Source: Dermatophilus congolensis (GTDB taxonomy: Bacteria; Actinomycetota; Actinomycetes; Actinomycetales; Dermatophilaceae). Taken from it: a stretch of DNA of 64,000 bases. Of the stretch, positions 1 to 8,462 are shown in pieces (positions within the stretch are counted from its first letter, which is position 1; every line of letters begins with the position of its first letter). The notes under the pieces are model-generated. The model was not told where the DNA came from. It saw nothing but the letters and a program-made list of their open reading frames with translations, and did not search any database. The stretch is taken from contig NZ_UFYA01000001.1 of assembly GCF_900447215.1 (NCBI RefSeq), positions 1,302,001 through 1,366,000 of the forward strand. Reading direction: 5' to 3'. The translations under genes were made by a program, and so were the position numbers.

Positions 1-1
1 A

Positions 2-28
2 GCTGCCAAAGATAAGGCGGCTTGCTGA
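2..28 (+). CDS. possible 3' end of a gene cut by the window edge
   Basis: Frame 2 reads AAKDKAAC followed by TGA at 26-28, a short Ala/Lys-rich stretch typical of an actinobacterial C-terminus. In related genomes the gene before the DUF4191 protein is often lipoyl synthase (lipA), so this may be its tail. Eight residues cannot prove it; the frame is open only from the window edge. Confidence 0.25.
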   Translation, partial: AAKDKAAC

Positions 29-172
29 CAGCCTCTGACGTGGCACGCGACCGATTCGGTAGGCTTCACCGGGTCGGTCGCTGCGTGCATACGCCCGCAC
101 GTTACGGCCCTTGATAGACATCACTCTTTCTGCGGTTTCACCCTCATTCTTCGACGAGGAGCCCCACCGGAC

Positions 173-895
173 ATGGCAACCAGCGAACGCGGCAACGACA
201 AGCCCAAGAAGAAACGGTTCAGCCAGCTCAAGCAGGTATTTGAGCTTGCCTCTCGTGAACGCCCGCGCATCCTGTGGGAGATGATCGGGATCGTCGTCGG
301 GATGGCGCTGCTTGGCGCTGTGATCGGCGGGTCTTTCGGGCACCCGATTTACGGCGGTTTCTTGGCTGTTTTGATTGGCGTGTTGGCGGCAATGTGGCTT
401 CTGAGCAAAACTGCTGAGCGGGCTGCGTATGCTTCTCTTGAAGGCCAACCGGGTGCTGGTGGGGCTTTGCTGCAGAGCGTGCGCGGCTGGGCAGTAGAGC
501 AGGAGCCTGTCGCTATCGAAGGCGGCCGCAACCCCTCCATGCACGACGCAGCCCTGGTGTACCGCGCGGTTGGTCGCCCCGGTGTAGTTCTCGTGGCAGA
601 GGGCCCTCGTGGGCGCGCCACCCGCCTGCTGGCTAACGAATCGAAGAAGACTGCCCGTTTGGTCCCGAATGTGCCGGTTCACACTTTCCGCCTAGGCCAC
701 GATGAGGGTGAGGACGCCACCCGCCCCACCATGTTGACCAAGCAGATGCGTAAACTTCCCAAAAATCTGACCAAGCACGAGGTCGGTGAGGTAGATCGGC
801 GTTTGCATGCTCTTGGGCGAGTGAAGGCACCGATCCCCGCAGGGATCGACCCCACGAAGGCCCGCCAGATGGGTAAAGGACAGCGCCGTCGCTGA
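173..895 (+). CDS. DUF4191 domain membrane protein
   Basis: 240 aa. The N-terminus is basic and Lys-rich (KPKKKRF). Two closely spaced hydrophobic helices follow at about residues 36-80 (IVVGMALLGAVIG and FLAVLIGVLAAMW), then a soluble domain with a conserved-looking stretch at about residues 125-200 and a basic end (KGQRRR). This is the layout of the actinobacterial DUF4191 family, whose function is unknown. The family commonly sits between lipA and an RDD-family gene next to glnA, and that order is kept here. A GAGGAG ribosome-binding site lies 11 nt before the ATG. The gene ends at a strong hairpin shared with the convergent RDD gene. The family call is from recalled sequence patterns. Confidence 0.8.
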   Translation: MATSERGNDKPKKKRFSQLKQVFELASRERPRILWEMIGIVVGMALLGAVIGGSFGHPIYGGFLAVLIGVLAAMWLLSKTAERAAYASLEGQPGAGGALLQSVRGWAVEQEPVAIEGGRNPSMHDAALVYRAVGRPGVVLVAEGPRGRATRLLANESKKTARLVPNVPVHTFRLGHDEGEDATRPTMLTKQMRKLPKNLTKHEVGEVDRRLHALGRVKAPIPAGIDPTKARQMGKGQRRR

Positions 896-919
896 CCTTC
901 ACCGAAAGGTCTGCAATTC

Positions 920-951
920 GTGTTGGGGGTGTGCACACCCCCAACACTTTT
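920..951. terminator. bidirectional intrinsic terminator between DUF4191 and RDD genes
   Basis: A perfect 13-bp inverted repeat (GTGTTGGGGGTGT and its complement) encloses a 2-nt loop and is followed by TTTTA. It lies between convergent genes ending at 895 and 969. Confidence 0.85.
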
Positions 952-968
952 ATGCGCTGCTGCGGGTT

Positions 969-1427
969 TTAGCGCCGAACAATCACTGTTCCAGCCAAGA
1001 GATCATGCAGGCCTCGCCCATCGGTGTCATTGATGAACGGGGGAATCGCTAGACACAGCAATACCGCCCGAATCGTCCCGGCTTTCCATCCGACCCACCC
1101 CCGGGGCAGCCGCTCCACCCTGATCCCCAACAGACGATGACCGATAGTGGTCCCCACCGTAGAGACGAGCACGATATTCATAACACCCAGCACGAGCAGC
1201 GGTTTAAACGCATCAAGTCCGGGCGCATTTGGGGTGAACCCCAACAGTCCCACGGCGATGATCTGGCTGATGAAACCATCAATCAAGATGGCCACAACCC
1301 TGCGCCCGATACCGGCCATCGAGCCGCTGCCTTCTTCAGGTAGGCCTAGACGTTCTCCCGGGTAGGCTCCCCCACCCACTCGCTGGGGGCCTTCCAGCCA
1401 CGAGCCAATGTCTTCACGATTAACCAC
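969..1427 (-). CDS. RDD family membrane protein
   Basis: 152 aa. The soluble N-terminus contains DIGSWLEG and PGERLGLP, followed by an RDD domain with the first-helix arginines (IGRRVVAILIDG, about residues 40-52). There are two to three membrane segments, a TIGHRLLGIRV motif, and a C-terminal R-x-LHDLLAGT. RDD proteins are small integral membrane proteins of mostly unknown function; some have been linked to ion exchange. The start is a GTG. A TAAGCT box ends 6 nt upstream and there is no Shine-Dalgarno sequence, so the mRNA is probably leaderless. The gene is convergent with DUF4191 and divergent from glnA, a conserved actinobacterial arrangement. Confidence 0.85.
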   Translation of the reverse strand: MVNREDIGSWLEGPQRVGGGAYPGERLGLPEEGSGSMAGIGRRVVAILIDGFISQIIAVGLLGFTPNAPGLDAFKPLLVLGVMNIVLVSTVGTTIGHRLLGIRVERLPRGWVGWKAGTIRAVLLCLAIPPFINDTDGRGLHDLLAGTVIVRR

Positions 1428-1433
1428 ACCACC

Positions 1434-1439
1434 AGCTTA
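1434..1439 (-). promoter_or_regulatory. -10 box for the RDD gene, probably leaderless
   Basis: TAAGCT on the minus strand lies 6 nt before the GTG at 1427. No ribosome-binding site lies between them. The assignment is by pattern only. Confidence 0.4.
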
Positions 1440-1569
1440 GGGTGGATGCGGCCCTGCGTAACGTGGCCGAAACAATAGGGTCATTGCGGGGAAACCGGCA
1501 CCAACTAAGGTTCGAACCGAACGACCATCACGTCTCATGCAATGGGTGAGGCGACGACAGGAGGCTGGC

Positions 1570-2994
1570 GTGTTCACCAAACCCGAGGAAGTCCTCAAAT
1601 ACATCAAGGACGAGCAGATCGAGTTCGTCGACATCCGATTCTGCGATCTGCCGGGCGTGATGCAGCACTTCAACATCCCCGCTTCCACCGTGGATGAAGA
1701 TTTCTTCACCGAAGGTCAGGCCTTCGATGGCTCCTCGATTCGTGGTTTTCAGGCCATCCACGAATCCGACATGAAGCTGATCCCGGACATCAAGTCCGCA
1801 TATCTGGATCCGTTCCGCATCAACAAAACCCTCATCATGAACTTCTCGATCGTGGATCCGTTCACGGACGAGCCCTACTCCCGCGACCCGCGCAACATCG
1901 CAGCCAAAGCAGAAGCGTACTTGAAGTCCACAGGCATCGCGGACACGGCATTCTTCGGCGCCGAAGCCGAGTTCTACGTCTTCGACGACGTACGTTTTGA
2001 AACCAACGAACGCTCCGGCTACTACTTCATCGACTCTAAAGAAGCAGCCTGGAACACTGGCCGCGTCGAAGAAGGCGGAAACCTCGGTTACAAAACGCCG
2101 TACAAGGGTGGCTACTTCCCCGTCCCGCCGGTAGACCACTTCGCCGACATGCGTGATGAAATGTCCAAGGTGATGGCGCAGGTCGGGCTCGAGGTAGAGC
2201 GGGCACACCACGAGGTCGGCACCGCTGGTCAGCAAGAAATCAACTACAAGTTCAGCACCTTGCTGCACTCCGGCGATGACCTCATGAAGTTCAAGTACGT
2301 CATCAAAAACGTCGCCTGGCAGGGCGGGAAATCCGCGACTTTCATGCCCAAACCGCTGTTCGGCGATAACGGCTCGGGTATGCACACCCACCAGAGCCTA
2401 TGGAAAGACGGCAAACCGCTGTTCTACGACGAGGCCGGCTACGGCGGCCTGTCTGACATCGCCCGCTGGTACATCGGTGGCTTGCTTGAGCACGCCCCGG
2501 CAGTGCTGGCATTCACCAACCCGACCGTGAACAGCTACCACCGCCTCGTGCCTGGGTATGAAGCACCAGTCAACTTGGTGTACTCGGCACGTAACCGCTC
2601 GGCGTGCATCCGCATCCCGATCGCTGGGGCCTCCCCGAAAGCCAAACGTATCGAGTTCCGTATCCCGGACCCCTCAGCTAACCCGTACTTGGCGTTCGCA
2701 GCACAGCTCATGGCAGGCCTGGACGGCATCCGCAACCGTATCGAGCCGCCGGAGCCGGTCGACAAGGACCTGTACGAGCTGCCCCCGGAAGAGCACGCAC
2801 AGATCAAGCAGGTTCCCGGATCGCTGCCGGAGGTGCTGAAGGCACTGCGTGAGGACCACGACTTCCTCACCGAAGGTGACGTGTTCACCGAAGACCTCAT
2901 CAACACGTGGATCGAGTGGAAGACGAAGAACGAAGTGGACCCGATCCGCTTCCGTCCCCACCCACACGAGTTCGAGATGTACTACGGCATCTGA
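1570..2994 (+). CDS. glnA: type I glutamine synthetase GlnA
   Basis: 474 aa. Makes glutamine from glutamate, ammonia and ATP as a dodecamer in the cytosol. The GTG at 1570 is chosen over an ATG at 1537 because a CAGGAGG site precedes it by the right distance. It also gives the family N-terminus ([14 protein letters not shown]). Visible GS motifs are [11 protein letters not shown] and [12 protein letters not shown] near the N-terminus, [38 protein letters not shown], and NRSACIRIP. Tyr402 within DLYELPPEE matches the adenylylation site of the GSI-beta class, so activity should be controlled by GlnE, encoded at 5486-8461. A strong terminator follows the stop. Confidence 0.97.
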   Translation: MFTKPEEVLKYIKDEQIEFVDIRFCDLPGVMQHFNIPASTVDEDFFTEGQAFDGSSIRGFQAIHESDMKLIPDIKSAYLDPFRINKTLIMNFSIVDPFTDEPYSRDPRNIAAKAEAYLKSTGIADTAFFGAEAEFYVFDDVRFETNERSGYYFIDSKEAAWNTGRVEEGGNLGYKTPYKGGYFPVPPVDHFADMRDEMSKVMAQVGLEVERAHHEVGTAGQQEINYKFSTLLHSGDDLMKFKYVIKNVAWQGGKSATFMPKPLFGDNGSGMHTHQSLWKDGKPLFYDEAGYGGLSDIARWYIGGLLEHAPAVLAFTNPTVNSYHRLVPGYEAPVNLVYSARNRSACIRIPIAGASPKAKRIEFRIPDPSANPYLAFAAQLMAGLDGIRNRIEPPEPVDKDLYELPPEEHAQIKQVPGSLPEVLKALREDHDFLTEGDVFTEDLINTWIEWKTKNEVDPIRFRPHPHEFEMYYGI

Positions 2995-3022
2995 GGCGTA
3001 ACTAGCTGAAAGACCAGACAAA

Positions 3023-3073
3023 CGTGGTGGGGTTTCCTGAACCAACTGGTTCGGAAAACCCCACCACGTTTTT
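3023..3073. terminator. intrinsic terminator of glnA
   Basis: A long hairpin has arms CGTGGTGGGGTTT and its near-complement, with an inner GAACCA/TGGTTC stem, then TTTTT at 3069-3073. It separates convergent glnA and the marR gene. Confidence 0.9.
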
Positions 3074-3092
3074 GCTGATATGGGTGCGTACT

Positions 3093-3635
3093 TTACGCAG
3101 CCGGGCCTGGACGGACCTGCCCTTCAGGGTCAACACGTTGAAGGATCTCGTTCGTGATCTCACCGAAACGGCAAATCTGTTCCCGGGTGAGTGGGTCCAT
3201 AAGGAGTTCACGAACCCGTGCAACATGCCCCGGCGCTGCCGCCTCAACTTTCTCCCGACCCAACGGGGTCAGCCGGGCCAGCGTCGAACGACGATCCGCA
3301 GGATCCGTAGCCCTGACAATGAGACCTTCCCGCTCTAGCCGTTTAGCAACATGGCTCAGCCGAGAAAGCGACCCACCAGTCAGGACCGCCAAGTGACTCA
3401 TCCGCACCTGAGGTGGCTCTTGTTCGCTGAGCATGGCCAATACCATGTACTCAAAGAACCTCAACCCAGAATCGCGCTCCAACTGCCCATCCAGCAGGGT
3501 GGGTAATTTAATGAGCAGCCCAGCAAAGCCCACCCACGCTTCACGCTCATCACTGTCGAGCCATCGTGGCCCCTGCGGCTCTGGCACTGCATTGCCGGCC
3601 GCATGGGCGCCACCGCTCTTACAATCCCCTGACAT
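3093..3635 (-). CDS. MarR family transcriptional regulator
   Basis: 180 aa. It has a winged helix-turn-helix fold: dimerisation helices at about residues 30-70 (GLRFFEYMVLAML), a recognition region around MSHLAVLTGGSLSRLSHVAKRLE (shown here as MSHLAVL then SRLSHVAKRLE), and a wing with DPADRRSTLARLT, the typical MarR D-x-R-DRR signature. The last 15 residues are a Gly/Pro tail. The target and ligand are unknown, and no effector or transporter gene lies next to it. A TAGACT box 7 nt before the ATG without a Shine-Dalgarno sequence suggests a leaderless transcript. Confidence 0.88.
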   Translation of the reverse strand: MSGDCKSGGAHAAGNAVPEPQGPRWLDSDEREAWVGFAGLLIKLPTLLDGQLERDSGLRFFEYMVLAMLSEQEPPQVRMSHLAVLTGGSLSRLSHVAKRLEREGLIVRATDPADRRSTLARLTPLGREKVEAAAPGHVARVRELLMDPLTREQICRFGEITNEILQRVDPEGQVRPGPAA

Positions 3636-3642
3636 GTGTTCA

Positions 3643-3648
3643 AGTCTA
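3643..3648 (-). promoter_or_regulatory. -10 box for the marR gene, probably leaderless
   Basis: TAGACT on the minus strand is 7 nt from the ATG at 3635. No good -35 was found at the usual distance. Confidence 0.4.
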
Positions 3649-3694
3649 CGGCAGTAGTTGAGTGTTTCTCTGGGCTACTTCGCTGGTACCCAGG

Positions 3695-4825
3695 TCATCT
3701 CATCGGAACCCACCAGTGCAGCAGTGTCCCTCCTTCGAGACGGCGATGGGCGATAAACGCTCCCCCATGACTGCGCGCACGGTCAGCCAAATTATCCAGA
3801 CCGCTACGGCGCCCGCCATCAGCGATCCCTACCCCATCGTCAATAATCACTACCGACACCGCTTCATTATTGACTCGCACAGTCACTGACCCATCTGTGG
3901 CCCGCGCATGCCGCACCATGTTCGTCACCCCCTCACGGGCGACAGCAACAACATCGCTTTTTACCTGCACGGGTATCTGTTCGACACGCCCTTCAATCAC
4001 TAATGCGGGAGCAAAAGGCCCCGCCGCCGCTGCCTGGCGCACCAAGGACTCCAGCTCGTCTTTCACCTCACCTGCAACGGGGATCAAGCTTGCGCCAGCA
4101 ACCACCTCACGCAGCAACGTGACTGTCTCTTCCATGTCACGCACAGCATCATCCAGGCGGGTTCGGGTAGCACCACCAGCGGTACGTGCCGCCACCTGCA
4201 ACGACATCCCTGAGGCGAACAACCGCTGAATCACGTGATCGTGGATATCCCGCGCGATACGTTGCCGCTCCCGAGAAACTTCCTGCCGGGCGTGCGCACA
4301 CGCACGGCGCTGCTGCTCACGAGCCGCCTCAATGACCCGAGCCGCCCAGGTAGCAAACCACGACAACTGCCCAACCCCGCCACGTGGGGCACCAGCAGAC
4401 ATCGGCCACCCGAGCACCAAAAGTCCCACATCACGTACCGCAGTGAACATCGGCAAAACCAATAGTACCGTCGAGCCCTCAACACCGATACAGCTACGCA
4501 GGTCCTGCACAAGTTCCCCCGGGCATTCCCCTTGCTCACCTTGCGGGAAAATAACTGGGTCATGATGACGCAGAATCCGCCCCCACACACGGCTACGAAA
4601 AACACCCTCACCGACAGCAACATCCCACGAAGGATCGACCGCCTGCATACGCAGACATCCCCCCTCACCAGGCAAAGCAACTACAGCAAAACTAGCCGCA
4701 CTAGCCTGCCTAGCCTGCTGCGCCACCACAGCAAACAACTCCGCTTGCGCGCATCCCTCCAGCGCAGCCATCGACAGCATCAGCAGCGCCTGCACCCACG
4801 ATTCCCGCTCAGTTAAAGAGGTCAT
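3695..4825 (-). CDS. GAF-domain sensor histidine kinase, DevS/NreB type
   Basis: 376 aa. One GAF-like sensor domain spans about residues 15-160. A HisKA_3 dimerisation domain follows, with the H-box RIARDIHDHVIQR (His195 from this start), and then a HATPase_c domain with the N box near VTNMVRHA and the G box DDGVGIADG. There is no transmembrane segment, so the kinase is cytosolic. The architecture resembles the DevS/DosT oxygen and redox sensors but has one GAF domain instead of two; haem binding cannot be read from sequence. The ATG at 4825 lies inside the end of the response-regulator gene (17-nt overlap), implying coupled translation. A TTG at 4843 is an alternative start but lacks a ribosome-binding site. 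Confidence 0.88.
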   Translation of the reverse strand: MTSLTERESWVQALLMLSMAALEGCAQAELFAVVAQQARQASAASFAVVALPGEGGCLRMQAVDPSWDVAVGEGVFRSRVWGRILRHHDPVIFPQGEQGECPGELVQDLRSCIGVEGSTVLLVLPMFTAVRDVGLLVLGWPMSAGAPRGGVGQLSWFATWAARVIEAAREQQRRACAHARQEVSRERQRIARDIHDHVIQRLFASGMSLQVAARTAGGATRTRLDDAVRDMEETVTLLREVVAGASLIPVAGEVKDELESLVRQAAAAGPFAPALVIEGRVEQIPVQVKSDVVAVAREGVTNMVRHARATDGSVTVRVNNEAVSVVIIDDGVGIADGGRRSGLDNLADRARSHGGAFIAHRRLEGGTLLHWWVPMR

Positions 4826-5489
4826 CACTGTGCGTTGCTGCAAACACCGCGGCCTGAGTACGTCTCTTCATTCCCAGCTTGGCCAGGATCGCCGTGATGT
4901 AGTTCTTCACAGTTTTCTCCGCAAGGAACAAATCCTCACCGATCTGCCGGTTCGTCATTCCCTGCGCCACCCGCGCCAGGATGCGCAGTTCTTGCGCAGT
5001 CAAGCTCTGCAGACGTGGATCAGAAACATCAGTCCCCCGATCAGTGCTGCGCTGTGGAGTGCAGACCGGACGGCGAGCATCCAGCCGTGTCTGTCCCGCG
5101 GCGAGCGCACGCACGTCGGCAAGAAGTTTTTCACCCCTGACGTCTTTAATGGCGTAGCCGCAGGCTCCAGCGCGCAGCGCTGCGGTGAGAGCTTCTTCGT
5201 CATTGAAAGAAGTGAGGATGAGTGAGCGGATTTTTTCATCGTGGGCGCGTACCGCCCGACATACATCGACACCCGACCCATCGGGAAGTCGCATGTCGAG
5301 GATGGCAACGTCCGGGTGGGTGGATGGGATGTGTTGTACAGCTTCTGCTACCGAGGAGGCCTCACCGACCACAGTGATGTCTGGTTCTAGCTCCAGCAAG
5401 TCGCGCAGGCCACGGCGCACGATTTCGTGATCATCGAGCAGGAACACGCGGATCGGTTTGGAGGGGGACGCGGCCTGCAGCGTGGTCAT
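4809..5489 (-). CDS. NarL/DosR-type response regulator
   Basis: 226 aa. The receiver domain (about residues 13-130) has the acidic pair LLDDHE, phosphoacceptor Asp65 in LDMRLPDG, the Thr/Ser switch in LILTSF and the conserved Lys in AIKDV. A C-terminal LuxR-type HTH (about residues 155-220) contains LTAQELRILARVAQGMTN, split by QIGEDLFLAEKTVKNY. It closely follows the DosR/DevR pattern. Its ATG overlaps the glnE stop as ATGA and its end overlaps the kinase start, so it belongs to the glnA2-glnE transcript. It is the probable partner of the kinase at 3695-4825. Confidence 0.92.
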   Translation of the reverse strand: MTTLQAASPSKPIRVFLLDDHEIVRRGLRDLLELEPDITVVGEASSVAEAVQHIPSTHPDVAILDMRLPDGSGVDVCRAVRAHDEKIRSLILTSFNDEEALTAALRAGACGYAIKDVRGEKLLADVRALAAGQTRLDARRPVCTPQRSTDRGTDVSDPRLQSLTAQELRILARVAQGMTNRQIGEDLFLAEKTVKNYITAILAKLGMKRRTQAAVFAATHSDDLFN

Positions 5490-8461
5490 AACGTCTCCTG
5501 TCCGTAAAAGCGGCGTTCCATCACCTCGCGTGAATGACGCGCCAGTCGTAGGTAATGCTCACCTGTTTCTGGCCCAGATCCCGGCCCCCAACCGAGAATA
5601 CGGGCCATCGCTTCTGCATCGACGACATGCTCCGGTACCGAATCAGCGGATCTGCCTCGCCACAGCATCACCGCGTCACGCATTTGGGAGGCGGTGACCC
5701 ATGCTTCCTCTAACGCCACGCCCTCGATCTGAGTCAACAATCCCAGATCAACGGCGGCTTGTAGAGCTTCTAGGGTGCTGGTGGTGCGGAGTGTCGGGTG
5801 TTTGTGGGCATGTTGTAGCTGGATCAGCTGCACTGTCCATTCCACATCTGAGAGACCACCGCGTCCCAATTTGAAGTGCCGGCGAGGGTCGGCGCCGCGC
5901 GGGAGCCGTTCACCCTCCATGCGGGCCTTGAGTTTGCGGATCTCCCGGACCTGTGCATCGGTAAGTCCACCTTCGGCCCAACGGTAGGGGTCCACCGCCT
6001 GCACGAATTCTTCTCCCAAGTCGTCGGGTCCTGCGATCGGCCGTGCACGCACCATCGCCTGCCGTTCCCAAGCTTGCGCCCATCGTTGCATGTAGCTGCG
6101 ATACCCGGCGATGGACCTACTCAATGGCCCGGTTTTACCTTCGGGGCGCAGGTCCATGTCGAACCCTAAAGAAGGGTCTGGACCCGGGGCGCTAAGCAAA
6201 GAACGCACCTGTTGGACGATCTCTTTCGCAGCTGCTGCGGCGTCTTCATCACTGACTGCCTGACAAGGACGGTGCACAGCAAGAACGTCCGCATCCGAAG
6301 CGAACCCGCATTCCCGCCCCCCCAAACGGCCCATCCCGATGAAAGCGACCTGCACCGGCAGCTGCCCATGCTCGACGATATAGATCCGTTCAGCGACATC
6401 CAAAGCCGCCTGCACAATCGCTTCATTCAGGTCAGACAATCCACGCATCGTCTCTTCGGTAGAAGAGGTATCGATCAGGTCACCCAACGCACACCGGAAC
6501 AATTCCGAACGCCGCACTTTCCGGGCCGTCACCATCGCCTCAGCTGGGTCGTCTTGGCGTTTCATCGCAGCGCGCATCGTGGCTAACACCGCTTCCCGCG
6601 AGCGCGGCAGCACTGCGGCATCACCGGAAAGGATTCGTGCTGCATCGGGGGTTTGTTCCAGCAGCGACACTAAAAACCTGCTGCGCGCCAACACTCGGGC
6701 TAGCCGTTCTGCTGCTTTGCCTTCATCACGCAGCATCCGCAGGTACCAGGTGGTGTGCCCCAAAGATTCACTGATACGCCGGAAGGCGAGTAGCCCGTTG
6801 TCTGGGTCGACTTCTTCGGCGAACCAGCCCAGCATCACTGGCAGCAGTGTTCGCTGGATCGCTGCTGTGCGGGAGACCCCTGCGGTGAGTGCTTCGATGT
6901 GCCGTAGCGCTCCGGCGGAATCGCTGAACCCCAATGCGGCGAATCGTTCTTTCGCTGCCTCTGGGCGCAGCCTGGCGTCTTCGGGGCGTAGCCGCGCCAC
7001 CGCGGACAACAACGGTCGGTAGAACAACAGTTTGTGGATCTGGCGGACTGTGCGTTTGTGTTCTTGCCACACCGCGGTCAATGACTCCGCCGCGGGCGCG
7101 GCCAGGCGCAGTCCCCGCCCGATTCGTTGCAGGTCGTGTGGCCCCTGCGGCATGAGGTGGGTGCGTTTCATCTTTGCGAACTGCACCCGGTGCTCCACTG
7201 AACGCAAAAACCGGTATGCCGCATCTAACGCGGCTGCGTCTTCACGGGCTACATAGCCCCCGGCGGCGAGCGCCGCTAACGCCTCCAGCGTGTTACGTGA
7301 TCTGAGGGATTCATCGGTGCGGCCATGTACTAGCTGCAGCAGCTGCACGCTGAACTCGACATCTCGTAATCCGCCTGACCCCAGTTTGAGTTGGCGGTCT
7401 ACCTCTGCTGGTGGGATGTGGCGTTCTACGCGTGCTCGCATGGCCTGCACATCCGTGACGAAGTTTTCACGGCTGGCTGCCTGCCACACGAAGGGTCGGA
7501 TAGCTTCCTCGTAGGCCTGCCCAAGCTCTGCGTCTCCGGCGACGGCGCGGGCTTTCAGCAGCGCCTGGAACTCCCACGTTTTGGCCCAGCGTTTGTAGTA
7601 GCGCACGTGCGATGCCACGGTCCGCACAAGTGGCCCTTGTTTCCCCTCAGGCCGCAGTGCCGGATCCACCTGCCACAATGTCCCTTCACCCGTGTGGGCA
7701 GAGCAGGTCCGCATCACCTCAGCGGCCAATACTGTGGCTGCTTCGATGCCTTCCTCCTCGCTGACTGCCTCAGCGGGTTCGCTAACAAAAATCACATCCA
7801 CATCCGAGATGTAATTGAGCTCCCGGCCACCGCACTTACCCATCGCGATCACCGCTAACCGGGCCTTACTGCCCGCCTGCGGGTGGGTTTCGTGTGCCAC
7901 GGCTACTGCGGCCTCCAGTGCCGCCCCAGCTAGATCGGCTAACGCCGCGGCAGTGTGATGGACCGTTGCTTGCGGGTTCGGTGCGCTCACATCAAGGGCA
8001 AGGATGCCTAGCAGCTGCCGCCGATACGCCACCCGCAGCGCATCCTGACTGCTCAGATCACCGCGCCCCTGCGGACAGACGGCCTGGAGAAGATCACGCA
8101 CTCGCTCTGAGGCCTCCATGGGGACGGCATCAATCACAGCGCAGATGTGCTCTGGGTGGCGCACCAAGTGATCCCCCAACGCCACCGACTCCCCCAGCAC
8201 CCGCAGTAGCCGATCCCGGCCAAGGGACTGTGTCGTTAACAGGTCCTCTAACCGGCCCCGTCCCACCGCCGCGACCAGCCGGACCAGAGTTTTTAACGCC
8301 AAGTCCGGGTCAGCGACCTGAGATATCGCCGTCAGTAATGACCCGCCTGGGGCGCTCCATCCTTCCAGTTCTGCAGCGGTAGCAAACCGTGCCGCTGAGG
8401 CCGTATCTTCAAAACCTGCACGTGCCAACCAGCCCGTCAAGGACACCGAACGCGTATCCAT
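5486..8461 (-). CDS. glnE: bifunctional glutamine synthetase adenylyltransferase/deadenylylase GlnE
   Basis: 991 aa, the full family length. Adds or removes AMP on the GlnA tyrosine in response to nitrogen status. Both nucleotidyltransferase halves are present. The N-terminal G-G-x11-D-x-D site is GKCGGRELNYISDVDV, followed by a DPALRPEGKQGP loop and GSGGLRDVEF. The C-terminal copy is GRLGGRECGFASDADV with DMDLRPEGKTGPL and GRGGLSDVEW. The ATG lies one base after the glnA2 stop, and the glnE stop overlaps the response-regulator start by 4 nt. The gene is therefore embedded in a tightly coupled operon. Confidence 0.97.
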   Translation of the reverse strand: MDTRSVSLTGWLARAGFEDTASAARFATAAELEGWSAPGGSLLTAISQVADPDLALKTLVRLVAAVGRGRLEDLLTTQSLGRDRLLRVLGESVALGDHLVRHPEHICAVIDAVPMEASERVRDLLQAVCPQGRGDLSSQDALRVAYRRQLLGILALDVSAPNPQATVHHTAAALADLAGAALEAAVAVAHETHPQAGSKARLAVIAMGKCGGRELNYISDVDVIFVSEPAEAVSEEEGIEAATVLAAEVMRTCSAHTGEGTLWQVDPALRPEGKQGPLVRTVASHVRYYKRWAKTWEFQALLKARAVAGDAELGQAYEEAIRPFVWQAASRENFVTDVQAMRARVERHIPPAEVDRQLKLGSGGLRDVEFSVQLLQLVHGRTDESLRSRNTLEALAALAAGGYVAREDAAALDAAYRFLRSVEHRVQFAKMKRTHLMPQGPHDLQRIGRGLRLAAPAAESLTAVWQEHKRTVRQIHKLLFYRPLLSAVARLRPEDARLRPEAAKERFAALGFSDSAGALRHIEALTAGVSRTAAIQRTLLPVMLGWFAEEVDPDNGLLAFRRISESLGHTTWYLRMLRDEGKAAERLARVLARSRFLVSLLEQTPDAARILSGDAAVLPRSREAVLATMRAAMKRQDDPAEAMVTARKVRRSELFRCALGDLIDTSSTEETMRGLSDLNEAIVQAALDVAERIYIVEHGQLPVQVAFIGMGRLGGRECGFASDADVLAVHRPCQAVSDEDAAAAAKEIVQQVRSLLSAPGPDPSLGFDMDLRPEGKTGPLSRSIAGYRSYMQRWAQAWERQAMVRARPIAGPDDLGEEFVQAVDPYRWAEGGLTDAQVREIRKLKARMEGERLPRGADPRRHFKLGRGGLSDVEWTVQLIQLQHAHKHPTLRTTSTLEALQAAVDLGLLTQIEGVALEEAWVTASQMRDAVMLWRGRSADSVPEHVVDAEAMARILGWGPGSGPETGEHYLRLARHSREVMERRFYGQETL

Positions 8462-8462
8462 G